Of a stretch of DNA of 64,000 nt, positions 35,011 to 47,495 are shown one piece after another (positions within the stretch are counted from its first letter, which is position 1; every line of letters starts with the position of its first letter). A program made the translations under genes and the position numbers. The notes beneath the pieces were generated by a model that saw only the letters and a list, made by a program, of their open reading frames with translations, did not search any database and had not been told where the DNA came from. The stretch is taken from assembly GCA_022747635.1 (NCBI GenBank), contig JAKTNV010000006.1:66719590-66783589 (forward strand), written 5' to 3'. This DNA is from Hetaerina americana. Its lineage: Eukaryota > Arthropoda > Insecta > Odonata > Calopterygidae.

Positions 35011-37074
35011 AATAATTACAATTAATAAAAACAAGCCAAAACTCGCTTTAGCTACCACGCGACCACCATTAATGTAACATATAAAAATAATCAGCTAATT
35101 TAATTGAAAACCACACATGTATATGGTGCGAGGTACAAAAATCGAAGGCGAGAGCGATTCGAAGACGCGCTAGGACATCGGTCTGAATTTTTATCGATTT
35201 TTTTCTCAGGAAACTTAAATGATTGAGAAATATAAATTAACTTAGGATATTTTTACTCCACGGCTCATAATAGGGAAGCCATTAAAATTCAATAATGCAA
35301 CGGACCTAAAAGTAGAAATATCCGGCTGCTACATTCCCGAAAAGAAAATCTATATCGCTGCGTAAACCAAAATCATATTAGATAATATAATAACCACATA
35401 ATACCCGCCCTCTTTTTGAGGCATTAATCAAATCCACGCAGTTGAAAAATGTACCCAGTTCAAAGTACTCGGTCAGCTGGTAAATTTACCTTAAGGAGAA
35501 CCAGCATTCTGCATTTGGGTATTGATTGTTACTAAGTCCGCTGAATCCAAAGCTTAGAATGTTCAAAACGTATTTCCCAGCAACGTAGTTCTTGCCCATT
35601 GAAGAGTTTCGCGAAGAGATTGCCGATTTTCCAACGACTATTCGAAATGATTCCTACTTAAGGTTATATGCGTCACGTCATTAACGAGTTATCTATGGCA
35701 CGTGCCAACGAGTGGATTCGTTATATTAGAAAATTCTCTTAACCAATTCAAGGACGGTTACTCACACTTCTTTGGACTGAGGGAAGTGACAGATTAAGCA
35801 CGATCCAGTGTAAACGTTGGCAACGATGAAGAATTCCTTTTAAGTCGTTAAAGAAACCATTGTAAGGTGATAACGCCACCGCAAAGGAGAGAATGACAAC
35901 TATAGAGATCATTATGAACGAAGGAACACGACGAAATCGTATTTTTCTTGTGTTTCGATACGAAAATTACGAAAATATAGGATAATACCAAATTAAGAAC
36001 ATTTAGGACGCGATTCGGCGAATATTGTTAATGATTGGTAGTTTAACATATAAAGCAGATTTTAGATTAACGCAGACTAAACACCGCTCCGGCCCTAGTA
36101 GTACTAGTAGAGATAGACTTATTAGCGCGTGCCGAAGATATGAAATTAACAAAATTTGTGAACTATAAACTTTAAAATAACATTTGGCCTAGCTTTAATG
36201 TGTGCTTTCTTTCACTACTTTCATGTTACAAGAGTCATAGGAGACCAGATTCCTTTAGAAATACTACGAGTATTACTCGTCTAAAGACTTCTGGCTTCTA
36301 GTCAAGAGTAGAAACGAGGTCGCTCTCGATGTTCAGCCTACCTCAGTTTGTTTGACAATGCTCGCCTTCTGTCAGTAAGTGACCGCCAGTCATTTGGGCA
36401 TCCCAGTCTTCACAGAGAGGTTGAGTTTTAGCTTCAGTGAAGAGACGTTTCAGAGCACTATACCTTATGATCAATCGCGTGATGGCGACCCCTTCCACTT
36501 CTGACAGAAGATGACCACACTGAAGTCACAGGATGGGAAGCTTGTTCCCGCCTCGCCCAGAAAGACATAATCAAGTACCTCTCACCACATTAAACCTTCC
36601 TAAACCTTACTTTTTAATATAAATTAAGCCTTCCTGAGTGCCTTTTGCAGAGCACCTCAATAACGATACTTCGTTTTTTGGGTGGGAAGTGTCGGGGACA
36701 CCTCGGCTCCTTTTGTTTAAAGCAGACTAATATCGACTTTAAGAGAGAAATTCACCCTTCTACCTCCGTATCATAAAAAATCTTGTCTTTTCAAAATTCC
36801 TGCCTAATTATAAACGAGGAAAATATCTTAGCTTTTGATATTATCCATTGTTCCACTGTTTTAAAAACTTAAATTTATTTCAGTGGAAGGGCACAAATGA
36901 GAAAATATACGAAACCACGACGACAACGACTTACCGGAGTAATTGTGTCAATTTTATGCCCTTAAAGAACAATTTGGTAATTTTTCCACGGATGCCATTT
37001 TGATCTCTGTCGCAGCAAAGCTCGAATGCTATTTCATAGCTGATTCTTTTAAAAATTCCACATTCTTAGTTAAA
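35011..37074. other. No recognisable feature
   Basis: AT-rich sequence without open frames of 60 codons or more, and no repeat seen by eye. Confidence 0.5.
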
Positions 37075-37340
37075 TAATGAGATTGCCTGAATCCATGCTG
37101 GTTTCCGGGAATTACCGTCGCGTAGTTTAGTTGGTTGACAACTGTTTCGCCCCCAGTCCTGGAGGCGTCTTCAGGTCGACTTCGCCTGGAGGTCCTAGAG
37201 GCGTCTTCGACCTGAAGACGCCTCCAGGACTGGAGGCGAAACAGTTGTCAACCAACTAGACTACGCGACGGTAATTCCCGGAAACCAGCATGGATTCATC
37301 AGATAGACGGCGCAGAAGCCTAAGGATTAATGAGATTGCC
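37075..37340. mobile_element. Palindromic element H4, best-preserved hammerhead-core fold-back
   Basis: A 240-bp insert (37088-37327) lies between perfect 13-bp duplications 'taatgagattgcc' (37075-37087, 37328-37340). Arms of about 90 bp (37088-37177 and 37209-37298) are inverted copies with only two or so mismatches, around a 31-base spacer. Each arm carries CTGAAGA, a 6-bp helix II (GCCTCC/GGAGGC), GAAAC and AGTTGTC. The duplication length and lack of transposon-type terminal repeats point to retro-insertion rather than cut-and-paste. No ORF. Confidence 0.8.
37212..37249 (+). ncRNA. Hammerhead-like ribozyme core in H4 (right arm)
   Basis: In order: CTGAAGA (37212-37218, fits CUGANGA), one extra C, helix II GCCTCC/GGAGGC (37220-37225, 37232-37237) with loop AGGACT, GAAA (37238-37241), then ACA-GT-TGT able to form a 3-bp helix III, and C at 37249 as the expected cleavage-site nucleotide. 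A mirror core lies on the minus strand (37137-37174). Two points argue against activity here: the extra base between the first core segment and helix II, and no helix I between the bases next to 37211 and 37250. Confidence 0.45.
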
Positions 37341-38064
37341 TTTTTACTGAAAATTTTAAGCCTTCAAGTTTTATTCTTGTGAGTTGAGTAAGAATCTATT
37401 GGTTAAACAACAATGAACTCGAAATATTTCGAGAAAAATATTATAAAAAATAAAAAAATTACTATGCCGCATCATAGTTTCAAGGGAAATGTGTATGAAG
37501 ATAATTGAATAGAGATTGATGCTCTTCAGGTATATCCCTCATGGCAGACTCTGCACTATAATGACTGTACACGAAAACGCCGGGTCGGAAAAAGTTTTTA
37601 CCAGTTCTTCTATTCTATATAGGGAATCAATTTGAAGACCAGTGTACAGCAAAATATGCTTTTCCTTCTCATGTATTCCTCCAAACATACGTATATTCCA
37701 GACCCTTCTACACAGGCCAAGTATTATATTCTAATTCCATCCAATGGATGTGGAATGAATGAACTCATTCGTAGTTCGGCTTGAGTCGCGGAGTCGCATA
37801 GCATTTTACGTGCTCTGGACCCATTAGGAGGCCACATGTTCTGCCAACCCTCATTAAATTAGAAAATATTGTTGGAAATAATACTCGCACTGCCCACAAT
37901 CGCAGTTTTAATCGAGTGTAGACAATGGTTCAAGAAATAATGAAAGCTGTTGGATTAATTTCGTTTGTAATATCTAGGCCCGACGCCCTGTTCCTCATTG
38001 CGCCACAGTTATACGAGTATTGGGCTGAATAAAATGGACTTTTTTAGTTGGTAGTCTTATGTTT
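37341..38064. other. No recognisable feature
   Basis: AT-rich, no open frame of note, no repeat recognised. Confidence 0.5.
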
Positions 38065-38580
38065 AAGTTAGGTTTTGGATAGACTTAAACTATCTACTGC
38101 TGCATTTCTTAGATGCACATACCTAGGCGCAAGTTGACAGCAGACAGTACGATAAGCTCTTTCTCAATTCCGCTTACTTCCTCCCGTCATACTTTTTAGC
38201 ATACCCATCCTATTCCCATTCCTGCCCATGCCCTTACTTGCTTGCCTATCGTTTCTCCCTCTATCGTAATCTTCAACATTCCATTGCCAATCAAAATTCT
38301 CTGCATTCGTCTTTCCTGCCTCCTTTGGATTGCTCCCGACAGCCCTCTCTTCTTCCACATCGTGCCTAGCACTTCCTTGTTTGCTTTCCTTGCTGTCTAT
38401 TGCACTAGCCATTCTTCTCCACACCCACATTTCAAAATCTTCCAATCTACGCCTATCAGCTTACTTCTACGACCCTGAATCCAGATCTCAACAAAACAAC
38501 GCCCCTCATCGAAGTTTTCTCTAACTTTTCCTAACATCCTTACTGAACGTTCCTAGTACTTAATGAAGGTTTTAAACATC
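38065..38580 (-). pseudogene. RTE-like LINE copy g, C-terminal part and 3' end
   Basis: Minus strand shows the 'MEDFEMWVWRRMAS' block (residues ~888-902 of the reference copy), 'KQGSARHDVEEERAVGS' (counterpart of NKEVLGMAGEGRGLLGE), 'WNVEDYDRGRN' and the closing 'GMLKSMTGGSK'. The 3' terminal 'ctatccaaaacctaac' is at 38068-38085. The upstream AETW block is mutated near 38470. The frame is open for 93 codons, so the copy is only moderately old. Confidence 0.8.
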
Positions 38581-38953
38581 CTTTTTGTTATCACAAAATT
38601 TTAGCATTTCATGAAATTGAAAACTCGAGGATAATTCTTCATGTCCTCGAGGTAGTACACAACATTTATGGGACTCTCCATCAATGTCAGCTTCTCAGCT
38701 AAGTTGTTTGGTGAATAATTTTTAGACGTCAAACGCGTGAGAAGGACACAAAACGCGAAAAATTGGCGTCGCTGCTTGAATTAATGAAGCAACGCAGTTA
38801 CTAACCTTTCCCACTAATGAGGTCAACATTAGTCTTTGGGATAGTCCAGGTCACTGCCGACGCCATCGATGGTGAACAGGGTACAAAAGGATAAATCAAT
38901 ATTGCATTAGGTTTTTTAACTGTTTTTAATTGACTACGTGGAAATTCATTTAC

Positions 38954-39109
38954 GAGTGAAAGAAGAGTATTAGGTAGTATGCAGAAAACCTTTTATTTGG
39001 TACAACTAGTTTCAACGCATCGGTCTGGCCATGTTACTGAGGAAGACGCCTATGCGTTGAAACTAGTGGTACCAAATAAAATGTTTCCTTGTATTCTTCT
39101 TTCATTCGA
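38954..39109. mobile_element. Palindromic element H5 with hammerhead-like core
   Basis: Arms 38954-39020 and 39052-39108 are inverted copies with small differences. Plus strand: CTGAGGA (39037-39043, fits CUGANGA), an extra A, a hairpin GACGC/GCGTT with loop CTAT, GAAA (39059-39062), C, TA, GTGGT. The minus arm reads GTTGAAACTAGTTGTACC, giving a 2-3 bp ACTAGT helix III and a GTT cleavage triplet. Both arms continue through CCAAATAAA and a 'gaaagaag' outer word. The target duplication is not evident. Confidence 0.55.
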
Positions 39110-39579
39110 TAATTGCGCTTTTTTCTTTCAGATTTTCGCGCCAAGTCTATGAAATCCGTCCTAAAGATATGATCGCTCTGGTCCTGGGAAACATGACAAA
39201 TGGAGGGAATACATCAAGGTTCCAAACGGACCGTATTGTTGTCCGGTAAGAAAAAAGCGAAAGGATCGTCCACGAGGGACTTCTTCGACTATGTGATGGC
39301 AATGGTGCGATCGAAATTCCTGGTGAGTAGATGTCTTTATGATCGAAGACAATAATATTTTAAAACTATTCGTGCCTTTGAAATTGGCACTTCTTAGATT
39401 CAGTAGCGATGCATTATTTGTCAAAAAAATACCTATGCATTGGTCTCAGGTACTGGAATTTTTAGCCCAACCCTAAGCATGTATTTCCCCAGCTCTTCAT
39501 AGCCACTGCGGTCACTCCACCCTTTTGCGTTGTTCTTCCCTGGCTTCGCATTCTTCAGCATTCGCCAGCCCCTCGTTCC

Positions 39580-40150
39580 AGAGCACGCGCCAGGAAAGGA
39601 AATCCCGGGATCGAAGAGGGAAGGATGCACCTAGCGGTCACACCAACCGTCAATTCGCCATTTCCTTCCCCGGCGTTCTTATGACGAGGAATCGGTTTTG
39701 ATTCAGTGGCGGGTCTAAACCGACCGGGACAGTGGTTGCGCCCCCCCCCCCTCCCTTATAGAACAGTCATTGATTATGAATCTGGTTTCGCACGCACCCC
39801 CCCGGAATTCTTTGCAGTACGAGATCCTACATTAGTCAGCCGTCCCATCCATCCCCACCGGCGACCCCTTCCGCCTCATGGTCAGCGCTTGGGAATCGCC
39901 AGCGGTTGTCCCTCGCTACCCTTCGGAAGCCCGTCTCATCGCCGACTCAGCGACCCGTCCCATGACCGAACACCGCCCACCGACAGAAATAAAAAAACGA
40001 TGAGGGACTCGCGAATAAATTTAAGGCGGGTCTGACTCGCAATACACGAGGAACTTCCTTCCTCACCTCTCCCTCCCTTCCCCCCCACGCCTCCCGCCCT
40101 TTTTCACCCTTCCGGTGCGCCGCGTAACAAAGCGTTTTCGGGATGATTTT
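39580..40150. other. GC-rich, C-tract-containing patch
   Basis: GC content rises sharply and includes an 11-base C-run (39741-39751) and C-rich tracts at 40040-40110. A 109-codon frame (39706-40035, + strand) rich in Pro, Arg and Ser crosses it. It has no recognised domain. Could be an unrecognised exon or a compositional patch. Confidence 0.3.
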
Positions 40151-43100
40151 TTTGTTCTCTTTATTTTTACGGTTCCAACTCAAGCAAAGCACAGCCGCAC
40201 AAAAGCCGCATTGTTCGGTGGTAAAAAGTTTCGCGGTCAGTCTTTTGGTCGAATGTTCAATAAAAAGTTTTTATTTACGAGAGCAATGACACTGAAAGTT
40301 TTAAAGGCCCAAGGGTTATCTGTGGCTTGCTGTTATAATAAGGGGCCATCCCCTCGTACATACGAGCATGTTTGTAATGTATTTATGTAGGTATATACTT
40401 TATAATTCCGCTCTCCTCAAACACGAAACTTCATTCTCTTATTTCTTCCTTTGTTTAGGCAACTGTGGGTCTTATTTGATAGGTCGTCCCTTTTCGAAAA
40501 AGGGTAAACTTCATATTTTGATTCAAAATTATTATTATTTATTAAAAATCCACATGCGCTGATAGACAGTGTTAGGTGGCCACAAGTCCCAAATAATCAC
40601 AAAGGTAAAATCAGTCATTAAACAAAAGTACGCTTAAAGGGAAATTCAAAACACAAATCTCTTTCGCAAAGCAAGAAAATCCCCATCTCATTAACATCAA
40701 TCAATCAGCAAGAAAAAAAAATGATAAATTAAAAAAAATTAAGCTGTTACATGTAATACAATACACCATACATCAATCAAATTATTGCATATATTCCTTA
40801 CATCTTTTCTTAAAAGTATAAAGTATTATATTGTGACTAATGCCAAAAATATTTTATATGGATATTTCTCTTGATAACAGCACTAATGATTAATTCATGC
40901 AATAATATTTTAATGCTTTTGCCCTTTGAATATCATTCATGTGCATTCATGAGGAACATATCGTGATCCGTTCAATGAACTTGCGAATAGAGACTTGCGC
41001 TTCCCAAAATGAAAATTAGGCACCCTAAATCGAGTGAGTGAAAGCGATTGTGCGTTGTCATCCTATAATATCTTTTTATTACGTCCTGCGCGGCTTCTTT
41101 GGCTTGAGGTAATTGTATCGGCAGTGTGTTTATTTGTATTGACACATTCAAGGTTAAATGATGTCATCCATCATAATATCGCCGGCATAAAATCCCTCCT
41201 AAGAGATCTAGTGAATGGCTATTTGGCAGTGTGCGTCCTCCAATGATGTGTTTACTGCGATTCAGTCATCGCCAATTCTGAATCCTGGTTAAGTAATGTT
41301 GAACGATAGGAAGAAATGTTCCTTAACAGGCCTTTCCTTCCTTCGTCAAATCCTCACCAAATAAGCTATTATTAGCGTAAGTTCAATTGGGTTCAATATT
41401 GCTATTAAATTAAGGAAACTCTTCTTTGCTGTTTTCTTATCTTATTTTGCTTTCCTCGAATCTTATTAAGTCAGTCCACTTAACGGAGAGGAAGTTATCA
41501 ATCATTGTTTTTCCATTTTCGGGCAGAGCACATTGCCATCTTTGCGAGTATTTTGTGCCAGCAAATTGATCGATCCACTTTTCAAGATGTGGTTCAAGTT
41601 ATCTGAATATGTTTGTTTATCCTTTGTGTAATCTTAGCTGCGATCGCCATTTTTATAGTATTTAATTTTTTTTTATTTAACCATGAAAAAGTGGTTATTT
41701 TTATCTTGATTTAAATACGTAAGAATAGAGCTACGAGGAATGCTTGTCATTTATTTATAGCAAATTAGTTCATTTTTGATTAGAGATGAGATCACGGTCG
41801 CGTTTCCATGGTGCGTACCAAGTAATTACACCAGAGGTTGTACCGTAATTATATGACAATTAATACGAGATTAAATAAATCCGACGACTGGTTTGAAACT
41901 GCCTCTAATAATCTCTTCATTCCTCCATAGCTCCTCACGTGAAGCAAGGGAGGAATGTAATGGAAGACCTACATCTTCCGTGACTGTCCTCTCTTGCTTC
42001 ACTTCTGATCGTATTCCACAGGTCTCTCCTTCCGTGGCTCCAATACTTTCCTCAACTTCGTCCCCCAAATTTTTTCCTGCTAGTATATTTCGTATTTCTT
42101 GTCGGTGTCTACTATAGATTTCTCTCACCTCATACGTTTCGAAGGACTTCACCATTAGACACTCAGTAGAAAAAAAATATATCCAGTGTCATTTATGTGG
42201 ACAAAGTGGACTCTGGTAACTCATATTCTATGCTTTACTGCGGAGTCATTGAGGAGAAAGCGGTTGTGTTTATAAGACAGTCTCCACCTTGAGTGAGGGT
42301 ATTTATTTAGGAGTGTACGGTGTTTACACCGAAATAAATATGTTTTTTTTTAATCGTTTTCCGCCGTGTTTCTGCATCCTGTTCGAACTATGGCCCAAGA
42401 TTCCATGTGCTTACAACCTCCTTATTTGCTGGGAGGTGACTTCTTTAAGAGTGGGATTTTCTTTCCATTAATGTGAATAACAGATTGTGACAGTGAGTGC
42501 GGCGTACAGATTCCCGCGAATGGGAAAAAAATGTTGACTTACGGAAACGGAGGCAATAAAAATGTGATGAAACTTCCGGGTTGATAAAGTCAAAGTCATT
42601 GTTCTTGTCATTTTTGATAAGCTTAAATCTTTTTGAGGAAAAATTTTTTATGGTTGTTCACTTCTGTCCGCTTGGATAAATAGGAAAAAAAAGCGTAGTT
42701 AGTAAACCAATTTGTCATTCTCTCTAAATCAGTTGGTCGTAAAAACTTGACGTGAATGGTGTCATGTCGTATTGAAGCGCTTGGGATGTCTTGGAAAAGT
42801 TGCGTTCTGTTGAGAGAATGCGGCCTGGTTTCCTAGGCACGCCCCCAAGTGTGACATCAGCGCGACGTAAATGAAGTGATGATCTCTTTTCCTTTAAACA
42901 TTTTCATTCAAGGTATGCTGTTTTACACTACATCAATCGGATATGATAAGGAAAATATAAAAATACACTCCTCGTAATTTTCGTGTTAATCATTTTAGAT
43001 CCATGTTTCTCGTACTTATCGTGGATTATCTCTGAATACTCGTGTGAGCCGGACGTTTTCCCTCGCGACTCGTCATTCGGAAAAATTATTTTGTGTCGTG

Positions 43101-46100
43101 AAGCAAAATAGAAAAAGAAACATATTTGAAAACCTCAAAAAAATAATCATTTCAAAACCTTAATCTTTCGCGCAAGTATGAAAGTATTCTATGTATATAG
43201 TTTTATGGATTGTCCGTTTATCTACAATTCAATACGTTTTTCGTGACAGTGGGTGAAACTTTCCTCAGTTTTAAGCCAAAATCGATAAACAATTCCGGTT
43301 CCTTAAGTCCCATTTGCAAATTTTATACGCATTTCGTGTTCAAGATTCGTCTCAAGGGTTCTTCTACAATTAGGGTTGTCCTAATCTTATAATATCTGAT
43401 ATATTATAGGAACGACCTTAGTCGTGGCATTAGTTTTCAAAATCTCCGGCTACAATAAATGTCGTGTTTAAGTTAAATAAATATGTAACAATAATTGCGT
43501 ACCAAGGCTCAGAACACATTCTTTCAAATAAAAATTCATCAAATGCAAACGCCACGCTCATGACCCGCAGCTTTGATAAATAGTACGTACATTATTTATG
43601 TGTATTTATTCCGTAAATACGACATTAAAATTCTGTTATTGCATTCTTACTGCAAAGGTGAGAACTACACGTGTGGCACATTTTTTTCATTATTTCCTGA
43701 ATGATTTTATTAATTTGATTTGTTATTGATAAAAAAACTACAGCAGAAAGAAAATCTCTTAGAAAACCAGGGAGATGACGTTCGTAGTTTTAGAAAATGT
43801 TTGCCTTTAGTAAGACTCATATCCCACTAGACTGCTGTTAACAGTTCAGCTATACCCATCGCGTGGTTTCATTTTCATAGCCGTAGTCGATTGGAGCTGA
43901 AAACCTTTTTGTTAATAAAAATGAAAAAAATGAGTTTCCTGCGGTCATTAAACACTTCTATTTATAAGGACTAACGTAATCGATATAATTGTGACTTTCA
44001 TTTCCTCAACCTCAATTTTTTTAAATGAGATCACACTAATAGCTCCACTGCAAATACTATATGGAGAGAGAATTTGAGTTCTTTCTCCTTAAATAATCCT
44101 TTCGGCTCTGAGGTACAATGCATCCACTTAATTTTTTTTTCTTTTCGCAGTTTTTACCGAAATATTTTCGGTAATTGTTTTCCGTCCGATTTCGATCAAT
44201 AAACGAAGCCAATAAGCCATATGCTTATCCAATTAGTACTTCGTTAGTGTTATTTTTATTCTTTATCTTTTTTACTCTTAGTATCATAAGATGTTCTCAA
44301 ATTGCCGTTCGAAAATACCAGTTCACTTTTTCTAGTGTGGACGCTGCTATACAGAAATATCGATGATGATGGGCTCAAATCTACATCCATAGGCGACCCA
44401 ACAATACGTCGCAATAACGTGTGGCTGCAAATGCTGGGTCACCAGCCGTAATGCATCGCATCCAATACCTTTACAAACACATGGCACCCACCACACTAAG
44501 ATCTTATGGTAAATACTGATAACTAGGCTCGTTTCCATCTAAATTTATTTTATTTTTGTTGCCTTTTTCTTGTACATAGTGTACAAGGAATAAAATAAGC
44601 TCATCACGGCTTGACCAACAAAATTGCTATTTCGATTCCTATAATTACGTGCACTAAATCTTAATAGCATATTTAAAAGTTACTTAAAATTGAATGGGAA
44701 ATACGTCATGAAGATTTTAATGAAAGCCAAGTTCAACAAATAGCACATGAGACTCCAGTTCTCTTTCATTAAACTATCTCGCTGGGTCAGAATGAAAGTG
44801 TTCCCGTGGTATCGCTTCGTTTTTTTCCTCTCTCTCTCTCCTCTGCGCTCGTGTGGGTTTACCCGACCTCATTTTGACATACGTACTCTCTGAACCCAAA
44901 CTTCATCAGTGTGCCGTATTCATGTTTATTCAATGGTTTGACACTTTCACGGATTTCCATTTTCTCTCACTCACTCACTGGCCAGGGGAGAGGGATCGGA
45001 AGTTCGTTCTGTTTTGTTTACTATTTATTTACGAGGAGGAGAGTACCAATCGCTCCAACTATATACTACGAGTACATTATCGTAGCACCGTATCGGCCAC
45101 TTTGAGAATACCGCCTAAAGCATTATGGAGCATAATTAGAAATCATGCTAGATTTTACTCGTTTTCGCATCTTGCAACAGATTACTTTCCACAAGAACTC
45201 TCCGGGATTTAAGTGTCCCGAATACAAACATTTTACTTTCGGGTGGAGAACGCCGTGTAGCCATGTCACTCAATTGTCGCACTGGATCTAACTTGCGACC
45301 GAATGGCGCTAATGGGAAGGTAACACGGTGTACGAGGTGTTAAAATCTTTTCAATGAGTGAGGCAAGGAGTCTCTTCACCACGACCATATTGACCTCTAA
45401 GAGGCAAGTGGGATCGTAGCTTCCGGTTCCAATTTTTGCCTATTGTTAGTGAGAAGTCTGCTTTACGGCGTTGATTGAATTATTATTTGATTCTAACTAA
45501 GGATCCAGCATATAAAAACACAATTATTATTTAAACTTATAGACGATACAGTTGAAAAGCCTAATTTCTACCGAGAGAGTAATAAAAGGGCGAGATTAGT
45601 ATGTAAATATCTCAGCTTTATAAATGTAATTCGTTAATGGTTGGATAGCTCTGAAAGGCGATGAGATTTTTCATTTGAGGTGGATTGGAGAGGAAGGAGA
45701 ATAGAAAAAGCACCTGATTCTATATTGGCCGAAAGCACCAAGAGGTCTCCTGCTACGTGACGCCCTCCGAAGCTTAAGATTGCTTTAGTTTTCAAAACCA
45801 CGGACTCGCTGGGAATACGAGGAGTGTACTAACGTTAATCTCCATCTTGAAATCCATTAAACATGCAAAGTAATAAAATCATGACGTGGTTTTCTTTGGT
45901 GAAAACTTGATACTTCTCAAAGTCCTTTTTGGAGCTCAGAATGATGATAAATAATTCATCATATGGCCTATTCTACGTTGATGAATTAATTAATAAGGGA
46001 TCCAAAATAATTTTATATATTTATCGACTAAATTGGGTGAGGTTGAGACTAATAGTCCCTTCTTCCACCTTACCCTTACATTACAGACATTATATTGAAG

Positions 46101-46132
46101 ACAATCACATACAACCAAGCCCTTGATGTATG
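40151..46132. other. No recognisable gene apart from one hairpin
   Basis: Nearly 6 kb of AT-rich sequence. Frames of 60-119 codons (longest 44853-45212, + strand) lack recognisable domains. 44566-44588 has an 8-bp mini-palindrome (cttgtaca/tgtacaag). The hairpin at 41939-42002 is listed separately. Confidence 0.45.
41939..42002. repeat. 64-nt hairpin with 16-bp base stem
   Basis: 'gtgaagcaagggagga' (41939-41954) pairs with 'tcctctcttgcttcac' (41987-42002) through all 16 positions allowing one G-U. An inner stem ggaaga/tcttcc (41962-41967, 41974-41979) is topped by a 6-base loop. The size is in the range of small hairpin RNA precursors, but nothing shows it is transcribed. A 94-codon minus-strand frame overlaps it without a recognised domain. 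Confidence 0.5.
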
Positions 46133-46215
46133 AAAATTCACCTAGGCGGGAATGGAACCCATGACCTCAGGCTTGGTAGGCGGGGACATTACCCCGCCGC
46201 CACCGGGGCTGGCTA
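46133..46215 (-). mobile_element. tRNA-derived SINE head
   Basis: On the minus strand: 'ggtggcggcggggtaatgtc' in the A-box position and 'tgggttccattcccgcc' as a B box with flanking T-arm complementarity. No CCA-ready acceptor stem, and the tail beyond 46133 is AT-rich. Body sequence differs from SINE types A-C. Confidence 0.5.
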
Positions 46216-46801
46216 ATTATTGGTAGTGTATATAGAATTCATTGTTTACCCATTATGTGAATTATAGTAAAGTTATCGACATCAAATTAAAATCACCGCT
46301 AGAACCCAGATTATGGGTCACTTTAGGAACAGCTGCCAAGATTGCTATCCTAGTTACTGTGTTTACTGGAATTTCGGGAGGCAATATTGCCCTAAGAACA
46401 TATAGAGACTCGTGAATGATGCCGCGACCATATCATCTTGCGGATGTGACGGCCATATATTGATTGACATCGCGGTCGAAGCGGGCGCTACCATTGGTAT
46501 CTCCGTATCAAATCCGACACGTGTCGTAGTATAGGATCTAGTCGACAATGCACGTACGGCGGTGCGATACTGGGACACGTTTCAAATGCGTGCTAGCCTT
46601 ATCACAATGCAAGGCTCCTCATAGCTAATGTTCTGTGTGTTACCCTCAATCTTAGCCTCAGGGGAAGGTATCCCCCGAGATGCGAGAGAGTGAATGGACA
46701 GAACGTGTTAAACTAATATAAAAGGGGTTCTGGCCTAAATCATCTCAGAAATGTGAACTCGCACACAACAGATTACCCCTGACCCAAAATACCTTTCCCT
46801 A
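46216..46801. other. No recognisable feature
   Basis: A 71-codon minus-strand frame at 46363-46578 is unrecognised. No repeats seen. Confidence 0.45.
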
Positions 46802-46990
46802 CTATGGTCGTCGGACAACTTTATTCTGATCCCATATCCTTCGTTGAAAAATGGACATCTTAAATCTATCAGTTTTATACTTAATCTCTCGAATTTTTAT
46901 CGACATGATCTCTCCTACCGTAGTGCGATGGGGTTTATAAGATATTTTCAACATCGTTGCTAAAAAGATCCTATAATACTTGCCGGGCAA
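46802..46990 (-). pseudogene. Jockey-like LINE 3' stub J3
   Basis: The minus-strand peptide 'KYKTDRFKMSIFQRRIWDQN' aligns with 'DSRTDRYKYSLFPRTIRNHN' at the C terminus of the jockey-like element (63220-63280). The preceding 'TTVGEIMSIKIREI' aligns with 'HYLGRSDHKDKLREI'. Frame stays open for 63 codons. Shares the DNA word 'catgatctctcctaccg' with J4, so J3 and J4 are closer to each other than to J1. Confidence 0.65.
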
Positions 46991-47229
46991 GAAATAATTT
47001 TAATTGAATGTCACGGCACCAAGCTCTGTAAAAAATCCTTAGTTATTTGGAACTTCTGTAAGCCGTGGAGAGATATATTGCGAGGCTCCTCTGGTCGAAA
47101 CTTTTAAATGTTTTATTTATCGCGCTACACCAGTATGTTGAATGGATTTTTAATTAGGGTTCATGGGGATTCGCGACGCTAGCACAATCAATAGGTTATA
47201 ATTCGTCAAATTTCTTGTACTAGCAGATG

Positions 47230-47495
47230 GTGACAAAGTAGTTCATCCTGTAGGTACGAGTTCTGTCCGGAAAGGGAAAGTCCTTTTTCGGCATGTTCAT
47301 CAGCTGCCTCGTCGCATTCTTCTTTGTCGTGAACCAACTTTTGGAAGACAGGGCTTTTGTTTCAGGGTCATAGTCGTAGACCCATGGCTCATCTCCAGTT
47401 ATGACCTTTTTTTAGAAAAGCTGGGTCATCGTTCGTGGCTTGGAGTAAGTCCCCTGTAACTGCAGCAGTAAATTCTTGACGTTGGCGAGATAAAG
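47230..47495 (-). pseudogene. mariner-type transposase fragment
   Basis: Minus-strand reading gives 'ATNDDPAFLKKVITGDEPWV' (one stop within, at LF*KK) and 'YDYDPETKALSSKSW', followed by basic 'TTKKNATRQLMNMPKK'. This is the region around the first catalytic Asp of the mariner D,D34D transposase, where the family pattern is ITGDE-WVY-YDPETK. Stops and a missing remainder make it dead. No terminal inverted repeats were found around it. Its protein region does not overlap the part kept in the deleted mariner at 53878-54632, so one cannot tell if they are the same subfamily. Confidence 0.7.
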
